NCBI RefSeq assembly: GCF_050003625.1
Contig: NC_134397.1
Location: 227,602,537-227,666,536, forward strand
Reading direction: 5' to 3'
DNA: 64,000 nucleotides
Origin: Haematobia irritans
Lineage: Eukaryota; Arthropoda; Insecta; Diptera; Muscidae
The notes under the pieces are model-generated. The model was given only the letters and a program-made list of their open reading frames with translations. It was not told where the DNA came from and ran no database searches. Made by a program: the position numbers and the translations under genes. Positions 22,797 to 32,529 of the stretch are shown piece by piece; position 1 is the first letter of the stretch; each line of letters opens with the position of its first letter.

Positions 22797-23849
22797 CGCC
22801 GATCCTCCGATTTGGCTTGCGGAGCCTCTAGAGAAGCAAATTTCATCCGATTCGGTTGACATTTGGTATATGGTGTTAGTATATGGTCTCTAATGACCAT
22901 GCAAAAATTGGTCCACATCGGTTCATAATTATATATAGCGCCCATATAAACCGATCACCAGATTTGACCTCCGGAGCCTCTTGGAAGACCAAAATTCATC
23001 TGATTCAGTTGAAATTTGGTACGTGGTGTTAATATATGGCCTCAAACACCCATGCAAAAAATGGTCGAAATCGGTCAATAATTATATATAGGCCCCATAT
23101 AAACCGATCCTCAGATTTGACCTCCGGAGCCCCTTGGAAGAGCAAAATTCATCCGATTCGGTTGAAATTTGGTACGTAATGTTAGTATGTGGTATCCACC
23201 AACCATGCAGGAATTGGTTTATATCAGTCCATAATTATACATAGCCCCCATATAAACCGATCCCCAGATTTGACCTCCGTTGCCTTTTGGAGAAGCAAAA
23301 TTCATCCGATCTGGTTGAAATTTGGTACGTGGTGGTAGTATATGATATTTAACAACCATGCCAAAAGTGGTCCACATCAGTCCATAGTCATATATAGCCC
23401 CATATAAACCGATCCCGATTGGAGGAGCAACTTTCGTCAGAGTCAGCTGAAATTTGGTACATTGTGTATATGGCCGTTAACAACCATGCCTAATTAGGTC
23501 CATATCGGTCTATAGTTATATATAGCCCTCAGATAAATCGATCCACAATCACACAAAAATTGGTCCATATAAAATTCATACTTTTATATTGCCCCCATAT
23601 AAGCGACCCTCATATTTCAATTTCCATGTCGATTCGTAATTATTATTAGACTTACCTATACATAACTTTTTTGTCTAATATATACCACGTATGGAAAGTT
23701 TAGAAAACGATGTTAAGAAGTTTTAAGATACCACAACCCAAGTAATTCGATTGTGGATGACAGTCTTTCGTAGAAGTTTCTACGCAATCCATGGTGGAGG
23801 GTACATAAGATTCGGCCTGGCCGTACTTACGGCCGTATATACTTGTTTT
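22797..23849 (-). mobile_element. DINE-like element family A, copy 6 (3' truncated)
   Basis: It consists of several diverged 153-bp units followed by the complete 5' end (ACAGTCTTTCGTAGAAG, GGCCTGGCCGTACTTACGG, TATATACTTG). The 3' constant block and hairpin are missing; the left border abuts AT-rich DNA. Confidence 0.72.
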
Positions 23850-24080
23850 TGTTTTGTTATTGTTGGTTTATTTTTCAATCATTTTGTTGTTTTTCATTTC
23901 AGCTTAAAACCATGCATTGACTAAACTACAAGTGTAGCTTAACCAATAGAGGAAAATAGTGTTTGTCAAATTTATTTGGGCCTATAGACTGAAAACGAAA
24001 CATGTATTTATCTCTAAGATTAAGCTTTAAACTTTATTAGAGCTAAATATATTTCAAGACATTTGCAGATAATTAATAGA
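23850..24080. repeat. Interspersed repeat shared with 41280-41430
   Basis: TTGTTTTGTTATTGTTGGTT, TTTCAGCTTAAAACCAT and GGAAAATA-TGTTTGTCAAA are shared with 41280-41430, and the first part again at 41690-41755. The 41.3-kb copy is longer. Nothing coding is seen. Confidence 0.5.
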
Positions 24081-24081
24081 A

Positions 24082-24424
24082 TTAGCCCGTAAAATTATTA
24101 CAATTCGGAGATTCTTGACGACAGCGTCCAGCAACCCAACTCCAAGCTGCAAAATGTAAAACAAAACCAAGAAATCATAAAAAATTAAATTCAAAAGAAT
24201 ACAAATTATCATAACTTACGTTCTCTGTTAACGCAACGACGGACGTTTATTTTACAACGATTGGAAAAAGTGCAACGAATAATGCGTCCATTTCTTAAAC
24301 GTAAAGTTCCGCAAACAGGATCAAAATTTTGCGGACATACTGTTTGGCAACGTTGGGCTTCAGCATACGCAAGGCACATAAAGAAGAAAATGCTTAGTAG
24401 AGCAGTAGCTTTAGAGAAATTCAT
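24082..24424 (-). CDS. Small secreted Kazal-like cysteine-rich protein, gene 2
   Basis: The predicted product has 89 residues. Exon 1 is 24424-24220 and the intron is 24219-24147 (73 bp; GTAAGT donor, a T-rich tract and TTGCAG acceptor, phase 1). Exon 2 is 24146-24082, 65 nt, ending in TAA. The signal peptide spans about 23 residues (FFFMCLAYAEAQ). The eight-cysteine spacing is identical to genes 1 and 3, with FDPVCGT and CTFSNRC as Kazal signatures. Exon 2 adds PWSWVAGRC and the last cysteine. A TATAAATA box lies about 50 bp upstream of the ATG. The 5' leader is shared with gene 3 (TCTTCAAACCAT and CACTTAA), so those two are recent duplicates. It is likely a secreted protease inhibitor or a derived effector; the function is inferred from the fold only. 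Confidence 0.85.
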
Positions 24425-24464
24425 TTTAAGTGACTGATATGGTTTGAAGATTTCCAGTGTTAAG

Positions 24465-24482
24465 AGATTCCTATTTATATGA
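24465..24482 (-). promoter_or_regulatory. Candidate TATA box of Kazal-like gene 2
   Basis: On the minus strand CATATAAATAGG lies about 45-55 bp upstream of the ATG at 24424. That leaves room for a start site about 30 bp downstream and a short leader. The call is from motif and spacing only. Confidence 0.5.
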
Positions 24483-25555
24483 CAATGGATTATGTGGATT
24501 TATTTATCGTAAATCAATACCCCATTGACCTAGATAAGTGTGAGTCTTCACATATGTTACTTGAATCTACAAAACGATACTTTACAAATTTACAAAAGAA
24601 GAGATATTATTTTCTTTTTTATTATTGAACAAAGGGATCTACACATGCCTGTTAAAACATATTTTCATTGTAAAAAAAAATTAAATGAAAGCTTACATGA
24701 TACGCAGTGTGATACACTGAAAAAAAAAACTGTGAACCTTCCGGGAAGAAAAATGTTCGTTAATTTTAGAAAATTTAGATTATTTTTAGAAAAATTTTAC
24801 TAAACAGTAATACACACGCTGACATCACGCTGATATCATAAAAACAAGTATATACAGCAGTAAGTTCGACCGGGCCGAATCTTAAATACCCACCACCATG
24901 AATCAAATATAATAGTTTTTTTTTTGAAAACTCTTCATCGTAGCGGGTTACTTGATAAAATATAGAATTTCAGGGGGTTTGATGATAGATATTCTCCCAA
25001 GCAGATCAATTCAACCAGTACGCTTCCCGAAGATACTACCTATGAAGACTAGATCAGATTCTGGATTTATAAGAACCAATTTTGTTTGAGTTTTAGAAAA
25101 ATCATAAACATATCATGTACATGATGAAATAACGCCTTGATTTGAAATCTTAAATCTGTAGATTTTTTCCGCCATTATTTAAATGATTACGAATGAGTAA
25201 AATCTGAAAATTTTACTTTCAGTTTCAAGCAATTTTCATGATCAGTGCGCCTGCTATACCCTGAAAGAAGTATTTTATTTTCTGAGGAACGAAATTTTAG
25301 GCAAGCAAAGTATCCTTTTGACACAAATTTTAGAGACAATCTTTGAATAGCTATCAAAAATTCGGATAAATTTTCTCTAAACGAAAATACTTTATACGAA
25401 AGGGGAATTTCGTTTGTCTAAAATTTCATTCCGGAGGAAAATATTTTTTTTTTTTGATGTACCCTCAAGAAGTTAAATCGGTGTATATTGATGCCTACCA
25501 TATGGGCCGATAAAAATAATGCGATACAGATTTTTGAGGGTCCAAAATACCAGTA
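24483..25555. other. Spacer with MITE 1 end, DINE-like family C 5' end and repeat C
   Basis: 24715-24830 looks like an end of MITE family 1 (CACTGAAAAAAAAAACTGTG). 24843-24900 is a DINE-like 5' end of a third type (CAAGTATATACAGCAGTAAG, CCACCACCATGAAT). Repeat C follows to about 25360, shared with 19.4 and 5.3 kb. No convincing 3' end is seen. The open frame at 24540-24803 is rejected. Confidence 0.5.
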
Positions 25556-25733
25556 ACAGGTTGGCTGATACGTCCTCGGTCTGACACATAGATGGCGTGG
25601 CTAGTATTAAATGCATATTATTTTTATGTAGTACCAACCTTCAAATGATTCGTGTCAAAATTTGACGTCTGTAAGTCAATTAGTTTGTGAGATAGAGCGT
25701 GTTTTGTGAAGCAACTTTTGTTATTGTGAAAAA

Positions 25734-26174
25734 ATGGAAAAAAAGGAATTTCGTGTTCCACAAAATGACCGTAAAATGGAGTTGATCGAGATAGCAGAGT
25801 CCTTAAAGATATCAAAGGAACGTGTTGGTCATATCATTCATCAATATTTGGATATGCGGAAGCTCTGTGCAAAATGGGTGCCGCGCGAGCTCACATTTGA
25901 CCAAAAACAACAACGTGTTGATGATTCTGAGCGGTGTTTGCTTCTGTTAACTCGTAATACACCCGAGTTTTTCCGTCGATATGTGACAATGGATGAAACA
26001 TGGCTCCATCACTACACTCCTGAGTCCAATCGACAGTCGGCTGATTGGACAGCGACCGGTGAACCGTCTCCGAAGCGTGGAAAGACTCAAAAGTCCGCTG
26101 GCAAAGTAATGGCCTCTGTTTTTTGGGATGCGCATGGAATAATTTTTATCGATCATCTTGAGAAGGGACAGTGA
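25734..26174 (+). pseudogene. mariner transposase, internally deleted and interrupted
   Basis: 146 codons read the start (MEKKEFRV), jump by deletion to the second helix-turn-helix, and continue through the first catalytic aspartate (TMDETWLHH) to FIDHLEKGQ. The second and third acidic residues lie 2.1 kb away in the resumed fragment at about 28341-28510 (HQDN changed to read FHQDNAT, then SPDLAP with a base missing before ATFS). The gene is unable to give a working transposase. It is close in sequence to the copies at 17951 and 37609. Confidence 0.9.
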
Positions 26175-26317
26175 CAAAACGGCCCCATATGAAGAAGAAA
26201 CAAGTAAGGAAAGTCTAAAGTCGGGCGGGGCCGACTATATTATACCCTGCACCACTTTGTAGATCTAAATTTTCGATACCATATCACATCCGTCAAATGT
26301 GTTGGGGGCTATATATA

Positions 26318-27246
26318 AAGGGTGATTTGTTAAGAGCTTGATAACTTTAAAAAAAAAAAAAACGCCTAAAATTTGCAAAATCTCATCGGTTCTTTATTTG
26401 AAACGTTAGATTGGTCCATGACATTTACTTTTTGAAGATAATTTCATTTAAATGTTGACCGCGGCTGCGTCTTAGGTGGTCCATTCGGAAAGTCCAATTT
26501 TGGGCAACTTTTTCGAGCATTTCGGCCGGAATAGCCCGAATTTCTACGGAAATGTTGTCTTCCAAAGCTGGAATAGTTGCTGGCTTATTTCTGTAGACTT
26601 TAGACTTGACGTAGCCCCACAAAAAATAGTCTAAAGGCGTCAAATCGCATGATCTTGGTGGCCAACTTACCGGTCCATTTCTTGAGATGAATTGTTCTCC
26701 GAAGTTTTCCCTCAAAATGGCCATAGAATCGCGAGCTGTGTGGCATGTAGCGCCATCTTGTTGAAACCACATGTCAACCAAGTTCAGTTCTTCCATTTTT
26801 GGCAACAAAAATCTTCCATGTGGTCGAATAACACAAACCCAATTGCTGCGAACGGCGACGAATCGACATTTCACGGTCTTCAGCAACACTCTCAGAAACA
26901 GACGCAATATTCTCTTCTGTACGCACTGTACGCATTCGTGTGGTTGGTTTAATGTCCAATAAAGTAAACTGAGTGCGAAACTTGGTCACAATCGCATTAA
27001 TTGTTTGCTCACTTGGTCGATTATGTAGACCATAAATCGGACGTAAAGCGCGAAACACATTTCGAACCGAACACTGATTTTGGTAATAAAATTCAATGAT
27101 TTGCAAGCGTTGCTCGTTAGTAAGTCTATTCATGATGAAATGTTAAAGCATACTGAGCATCTTTCTCTTTGACACCATGTCTGAAATCCCACGTGAACTG
27201 TCAAATACTAATGCATGAAAATCCTAACCTCAAAAGAATCACCCTT
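26318..27246 (-). mobile_element. DD41D (rosa-type) mariner-like element, internally deleted
   Basis: Inverted ends AAGGGTGATT (26318-26327) and AATCACCCTT (27237-27246) are flanked by TA. The 929-bp element holds a minus-strand transposase remnant. The DD41D spacing assigns it to the rosa-type lineage (known from Ceratitis), distinct from the surrounding irritans-type mariner. Confidence 0.85.
26425..27133 (-). pseudogene. DD41D mariner transposase, central deletion
   Basis: 27133 down to 26774 encodes an N-terminal helix-turn-helix region (MNRLTNEQRLQIIEFYYQNQ; a second HTH around SIRRRSQQLGLCYSTTWKI). A different frame, 26907-26425, reads the C-terminal catalytic part with WFQQDGATCHTA and DLTPLDYFLWG; exactly 41 residues lie between those two aspartates. 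The first catalytic aspartate (the M/S-DE motif) and about a third of the protein are missing at the junction near 26830-26880. The two halves are therefore out of frame and inactive. Family length is usually about 340-350 residues. Confidence 0.88.
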
Positions 27247-28340
27247 TATAAAGGTTTGTCCCAAATACATACATTTAAATATCACTCTATTTGGACCGAA
27301 TTTGATAGACTTTTACAAAATCTATAGACTCAAAATTTAAGTTGGCTAATGCACTAGGGTGGAACACAATTTTAGTCAGAAAATATATGAAACGTTTAAA
27401 TCTGAAGCAATTTTAAGGAAACTTCGCAAAAGTTTATTTATAATTTATCGCTCGATATATATGTATTAGAAGTTTAGGAAAATTAGAGTCTTTTTTACAA
27501 CTTTTCGACTAAGCAGTGGCGATTTTACAAGGAAAATGTTGGTATTTTGACCAATTTTGTTGAAATCAGAAAAACATATTTATGGGAGCTATATCAAAAT
27601 CTGAACCGATGTCAAACAAATTTGGCCCGCATAACTACAATGCTAATTCTACTCCCTGTGCAAAATTTCAACTAAATCAGAGCAAAAAATTGGCCTCTGT
27701 GGTCATTTGAGTGTAAATCGGGCAAAAGCTATATATGGGAGCTATATCTAATTCTGAACCGATTTCAACCAAATTTGGCACGCATAGCTATAATGCTAAT
27801 TTTACTCCCTGTGCAAAATTTCAACTAAATCGGAGCAAAAAATAGGCCTCTGTGGGCAAATGAGTGTAAATCGGGCGAAAGCTATATATGGGAGCTATAT
27901 CTAAATCTGAACCGATTTGGCTGATATTTTGCAAGTTTTTCGAGACTCATAAAATATTCGGATTTACGGGATGTGAGGAAGATCGGTTGATACACACGTC
28001 AATTATGACCAGATCGGTGAAAAAAATATATGTCAGCTATATCTAAATCTGAACCGATTTTTTCCAAAATCAATAGGGATCGTTTTTGAGCCGAAACAGG
28101 ACCCTATACCAAATTTTAGGACAATCGGACTAAAACTGCGAGCTGTACTTTGCACACAAAAATACACCAACAGACAGACAGACGGACAGACAGACAGACG
28201 GACATCGCTAAATCGACTCAGAATTTAATTCTAAGACGATCGGTATACTAAACGATGGGTCTCAGACTTTTCCTTCTTGGCGTTACATACAAATGCACAA
28301 ACTTATTATACCCTGTACCACAGTAGTGGTGAAGGGTATA

Positions 28341-28581
28341 AAAAGTGTTGTTCCACCAAGACAACGCGACGTGACACAAGTCATTGAGAACGATGGCGAA
28401 AATTCATGAATTGGGCTTCGAATTGCTTCCCCACCCACCGTATTCTCCAGATCTGGCCCCAGCGACTTTTTCTTGTTCTCAGACCTCAAAAGGATGCTCG
28501 CAGGGAAAAAATTTGGCATTTGAAATTTTGACAAAAAATTTGTTTTTCTTTGTTAGACCGGGGACTTATCAGCCAACCTGT
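28341..28581 (+). pseudogene. Resumed 3' fragment of mariner copy 2
   Basis: The fragment continues exactly where 26200 stops (GTGTTGTTCCACCAAGACAA). It carries the second aspartate region and a frame-broken third. After a deletion of the C-terminal codons it ends in the right TIR. Confidence 0.88.
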
Positions 28582-28589
28582 TATATTTA

Positions 28590-29640
28590 CATTTTCGGGC
28601 AAATCGGATACAAACTACGGATTCTAGAAGCCCAATTACTAAAGGTGGGAGATCGGTCTATATGGGGGTATACCAAACCATTTTCAACACACCACTTAAA
28701 GGTCCTAAAATACCTCTAGATTTCCAATTTCAGGCAAATTGGATAAAAACTACGGATTCTAAAAGCCCAAGAAGATAGGTTGGGTTAGGTGGCAGTACGA
28801 TGTATCAGGCTCACTTAGACTATTCAGTCCATTGTGATACCACATTGGTGAACTTCTCTCTTATCACTCAGTGCTGCCCGATTCTATATTAAGCTCAATG
28901 ACAAGCGACCTCCTTTTTATAGCCGAGTCCGATTGGTGTTCCACATTGCAGTGAAACCACTTAGAGAAGCTTTGAAACCCTCAGAAATGTCACCAGCATT
29001 ACTGAGGTGGGGTATTCCACCGCTGAAAAACTTTTTGGTGTTCGGTCGAAGCAGGAATCGAACCCACGACCTTGTGTATGCAAGGCACCACGGTGGCTAT
29101 ATGGGGGCTACACCAAAACATGGACCGATACACCCCATTTGCGACACACCCATTTGTGATCTTAAAATACTTATAGATTTTCAATTTCAAGCAAATCGGA
29201 TAGAAAATATAGTTTCTACACACCCAGAAAGTAAAATCGGGAGATCGGTCCATATGAGGGCTATACCAAAATATGGACCGATTCGGACCATTTTCGACAC
29301 ACCTCTTTATGGTCCCAAAATACCGTTTCTAGAAGCCCAAGAAGTAAAATCGGGAGATAGGTCTATATGGGGGCTATACCAAAACACCAATAGGCACCAT
29401 TTTCGGCACACCTTTTTATGGTCCTAATATACATCTAGATTTCCAATTTCAGGCAAAGTGGATAAAAACTACGGGTTTTATATGCCCAAGACCCCAAATC
29501 GGGAGGTCGGTTTATATGGGGACTATATCGAAACTTAGACCGACATAGCCCATCTTCGAACTTGACCTGCCTGCAAACAATAAACGAATCTGTGCAAATT
29601 TCAGGACGATAGCGCCATTATTGAAGGCTGTAGCGTGATT
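28590..29640 (+). repeat. 153-bp repeat family D array (interrupted by a SINE)
   Basis: Units read ATGGGGGCTATACCAAAACA, then AGATTTCCAATTTCAGGCAA, then GAAGCCCAAGAAGTAAAATC. They share the GGTCTATATGGGGGCTATA junction with family A and have the same 51-codon period. A SINE at 28777-29098 splits the array. The right end passes into CAGGACGATAGCGCC and CAACAGCGTGATTA without a hairpin. Confidence 0.7.
28777..29098 (-). mobile_element. tRNA-derived SINE, copy 3 (head deletion)
   Basis: On the minus strand the head carries the B box (GGTTCGATTCC) but has lost the A box (GCAATGGTTAGCATGC deleted near 29084). The body and LINE-like tail are intact, ending in CCTAACCCAACCT. It probably cannot be transcribed from its own promoter. 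Confidence 0.85.
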
Positions 29641-29649
29641 ACAACAGCG

Positions 29650-30508
29650 TGATTATATATAGCCCCAATATAAACCGATCACCAGATTTGACCTCCGGAG
29701 CCTCTTGGAAGAGCAAAATTCATCTGATTCAGTTGAAATTTGGTACATGGTGTTAGTATATGGTCTCTAATGACCATGCAAAAATTGGTCGAAATCGGTC
29801 AATAATTATATATAGGCCCCATATAAACCGATTCCCAGAATTGACCTCCGGAGCCCCTTGGAAGAGCAAAATTCATCCGATTCGGTTGAAATTTGGTACG
29901 TGATGTTAGTATATGGTATCCAATAACCATGCAGGAATTGGTTCATATCAGTCCATAATTATATATAGCCCCCATATAAACCGATCCCCATATTTGGCCT
30001 CCGGTGCCTTTTGGAGAAGCAAAATTCATCCGATCTGGTTGAAATTTGGTAAGTGGTGGTAGTATATGATATTTAACAACCATGCAAAAAGTGGTCCATA
30101 TCAGTCCATAATCATATATAGCCCCCATATAAACCGGTCACGAGATTTGGTTTTGGAGCCTCTTGGAGGAGCAAATTTCATCCGAGTCAGTTGAAATTTA
30201 ATACATTGTGCTAGTATATGGCCGTTAACAACCATGCCTAACTAAGTCCATATCGGTCTATAGTTATATATAGCCCTCAGATAATTATATATAGCCCTCA
30301 GATAAACCTATACATAACTTTTTTGTCTAATATATACCACGTATGGACTAACTCACAATTTAGAAAACGATGTTAAGAAGTCTTATGATACGACAACCCA
30401 TGTAATTCGATTGTGGATGACAGTCTTTCGTAGAAGTTTCTACGCAATCCATGGTGGAGGGTACATAAGATTTGGCCTGGCCGAACTTACGGCCGTATAT
30501 ACTTGTTT
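29650..30508 (-). mobile_element. DINE-like element family A, copy 7 (3' truncated)
   Basis: It consists of diverged 153-bp units followed by the full 5' end (ACAGTCTTTCGTAGAAG, CCATGGTGGAGGGTACATAA, TATATACTTG). It fuses on the left to family D sequence at GTGATTATATATAG, which suggests recombination between related arrays. Confidence 0.7.
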
Positions 30509-30517
30509 TCAATTGGC

Positions 30518-30633
30518 ATGGTTGCAGGTAAAAATGTTACACGGTCGCCGCAAATATAGTTCCTATCATATTATTTTGCTCTTCGAATATGATTGTGACA
30601 ATTATGTTTCTTCTCTGCGTGCACCGTTCGAAC
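30518..30633 (-). mobile_element. Fragment of the CACGCAGAGAAG TIR element
   Basis: The reverse complement matches the left ends of 61676-62826 (CACGCAGAGAAGAAACAT, ATCATATTCGAAGAGCAAAA). It lies between a DINE-like 5' end and a SINE remnant. Confidence 0.6.
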
Positions 30634-30673
30634 ACTTTTTGGAGGTCAGCTTCGAAATGTGCGCTCACGCACA

Positions 30674-30862
30674 CTCTAAGTGGTTTCACTATAATGTGAA
30701 ACGCCGTTCGGACTCGGCTTTAACAGAAAGGTACCTTGTTATTGAGCTAAACACGGATACGTAGCATTCATTGAGAAAGAAGTTCACCACTGTGCTATCA
30801 CAATGGACTGAATAGTGTAAGTGAAATATTGGACTGCCACTATACCTAACCTAACCTAAGTG
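30674..30862 (+). mobile_element. tRNA-derived SINE, copy 4 (5' truncated)
   Basis: Only the 3' part remains: CTCTAAGTGGTTTCACT, CGCCGTTCGGACTCGGCT, AATGGACTGAATAGTGTAAG, then CCTAACCTAACCTAA. The open frame 30411-30764 that crosses it is a chance fusion of repeats. Confidence 0.8.
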
Positions 30863-31155
30863 CGAATAAGAGTTGAAAAGCCGTCGTCGAACAGAATAAT
30901 GTGGTATTCATTATTAGATATAGGTACAATCTTAGAATAGTATGAGTAATTTCCCTGGGCTACATGATTGATTTAAATCGAGATGGTTGCTAAACCTCCT
31001 AACATCATACACACAAAGGAAATTTCATTAAAATTGAACCAACGAAAATATTTCATTGATCTAACGAAATATTTTTAGTTACAACAACAAAAAATTCGAA
31101 ACCATTGAAACATATATTTATCTCAAAACTTAAGAAAATTGCATAATAATTGATA
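30863..31155. other. Gene-free spacer
   Basis: AT-rich sequence; I see nothing in it beyond the 3' flank of Kazal-like gene 3. Confidence 0.4.
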
Positions 31156-31157
31156 AA

Positions 31158-31487
31158 TTAACCCCTGAAATTATTACAATCTGGAGATTCTTGATGACAG
31201 CGTCCAGCAACCCAAGTCCAAGCTGGAAAAAAAACAAACATTAAAAAAACACATTTGAAAAACTCAATTTATTACCACTTACGTTCTCTGGTAACACAGC
31301 GACGAGAGTTCAATTTACAGAGATTGGAAAAGGTGCATCGACTAATGCGTTCATTTCTAGAACGTAAAGTTCCACAAACAGGATCATAAATTTCCCGACA
31401 GCCAGTTTGACAATGTTGAGCATCAGCATATGCAAGGTACATAAAGAAGAAAATACTCAGTAGAGCAGTAGCTGTAATGAAATTCAT
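31158..31487 (-). CDS. Small secreted Kazal-like cysteine-rich protein, gene 3
   Basis: The predicted product has 89 residues. Exon 1 is 31487-31283 and the intron is 31282-31223 (60 bp; GTAAGT donor, T-rich tract, TCCAG acceptor, phase 1). Exon 2 is 31222-31158, 65 nt, ending in TAA. Exon lengths are identical to gene 2. The signal peptide ends near AYADAQ. The same eight-cysteine spacing appears with YDPVCGT and CTFSNLC, and exon 2 supplies PWTWVAGRC and the final cysteine. Substitutions relative to gene 2 cluster outside the cysteines, as expected for genes kept under selection. It shares its 5' leader with gene 2 (TCTTCAAACCAT). Function is inferred from the Kazal-like pattern only. Confidence 0.85.
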
Positions 31488-31499
31488 ATTAAGTGTCTG

Positions 31500-31770
31500 A
31501 AATGGTTTGAAGATCTGCAGGAAGATCTGACGATTATCTGCATTTATTTACTTGTTGCGTAAATCATTGACCTAAATAAGCATGAATGTCCATACTATAA
31601 ATTAACAGTTGAATTTACAACTGTGAAAAGTTGATGGCTTTTATTATTTAACAAAAGGGAAAATGTGTATTATTTTCTCATTTATTATTAAACAAAGGAA
31701 TCTACACATGTCTATTAAAACAAATTTTCTGTAGAAGAATAGAGAAATGAATGATTAAATGATGGGCATT
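31500..31770. other. 5' flank of Kazal-like gene 3, AT-rich
   Basis: The leader motif shared with gene 2 lies just above 31487. A TAAATAAATG stretch about 55-70 bp upstream of the ATG is a weak TATA-like candidate. No gene is seen. Confidence 0.35.
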
Positions 31771-32423
31771 CACTGAAAAAAACATACCCGGTTCCAAAGA
31801 TTTTGTCTTTACTTTAAAAAATTTGGTATTGATTCCGAGCCAAAGAAGCGGAGAATACAAGTAAGGATACTTTTAAGACACAATTCTCTTTTAAATTTAG
31901 GTTTTGTGTACTTGCTTCTAGGAAGCAAATTTTAATTTTTCGTTTCTCAGCTTTTTTCCTTCATATGCTATCAAAGTCCTTTAAAAACGAGTTAACGGCA
32001 ACTATATTTTCCAAATTAGGACTCGACTTCCAGTAGAAATTATACTATGTTTGAAGTAAAAAACTTCTTTAAAATAAAGTTTTGAAAAACATGTTCTATA
32101 TTTGAACGATTTTTTGCTTTGAAGTCAAGATGCAAAAAGACAACAAATTTAAAGACAATTTCATTAAATTTAAAGAATTTTTCTGAATTATTAAAGTCAA
32201 GTTGACCTTAGCCTATAATTTTTTTCTTTCAAGTTAAGATACCCATTTTTAGGTCAAATCACTTAATTATAAGGACAATACGACTTCATTGAAAAGTTTA
32301 TCGACTTTTGGATAAGGAAAATAACTTTATTTTAGAGAAATGCTTCTTCTATGCTAAGCAAAATTTGTATTCGTATTTTAAAGACATAAAATCTTTGACC
32401 TCATGACAATATTTTTTTCAGTG
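31771..32423 (+). mobile_element. MITE family 2 (CACTGAAAAAA TIR), copy 2
   Basis: It starts CACTGAAAAAAACATACCCG and ends ATTTTTTTCAGTG. It is very similar along its length to 49274-49890 (GATTCCGAGCCAAAGAAGCG, TTCTCTTTTAAATTTAGG). It is non-coding. Confidence 0.75.
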
Positions 32424-32529
32424 TTGTGATAAATATTGTTAAAATTTATTTAAGGCAACAGTGTTTTTCATTACCATAAGGAAGTTAGCTTTAAAAAGAT
32501 TCATGCTCTAACTTTAAAGAAAAAAATTC

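Larger units (their letters stand above)
26201..28340 (+). mobile_element. DINE-like element family B, nested in the mariner and itself interrupted
   Basis: The left end is CAAGTAAGGAAAGTCTAAAG with the GCGGGGCCGACTA block and TTATACCCTGCACCA. The right end is a TATACCCTGTACCAC...GGTGAAGGGTATA hairpin at about 28308-28340, preceded by a GACA/GACG microsatellite (28165-28204) and CTAAATCGACTCAGAATTTA. The layout parallels family A. Internal units near 27570-27900 repeat at exactly 153 bp (27728 to 27881). A DD41D mariner is inserted at 26318-27246. No long target duplication is seen, consistent with a Helitron/Helentron. Confidence 0.75.
25556..28581 (+). mobile_element. irritans-type mariner (Himar1-like), copy 2, split by a nested insertion
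   Basis: The left TIR ACAGGTTGGCTGATACGTCC begins after TA (25554-25555). The right TIR ends at 28581 before TA (28582-28583). The mariner body runs 25556-26200 and resumes at about 28341-28581; between them lies another element (26201-28340). The mariner has lost an internal part of the N-terminal coding region (after 25755), about 70 bp near 26173, and the C-terminal segment after 28517. Confidence 0.93.

Noticed and set aside
30411..30764. 117-codon plus-strand open frame
   Set aside because: It is a chance fusion across a DINE-like 5' end, a TIR element fragment and a SINE remnant.
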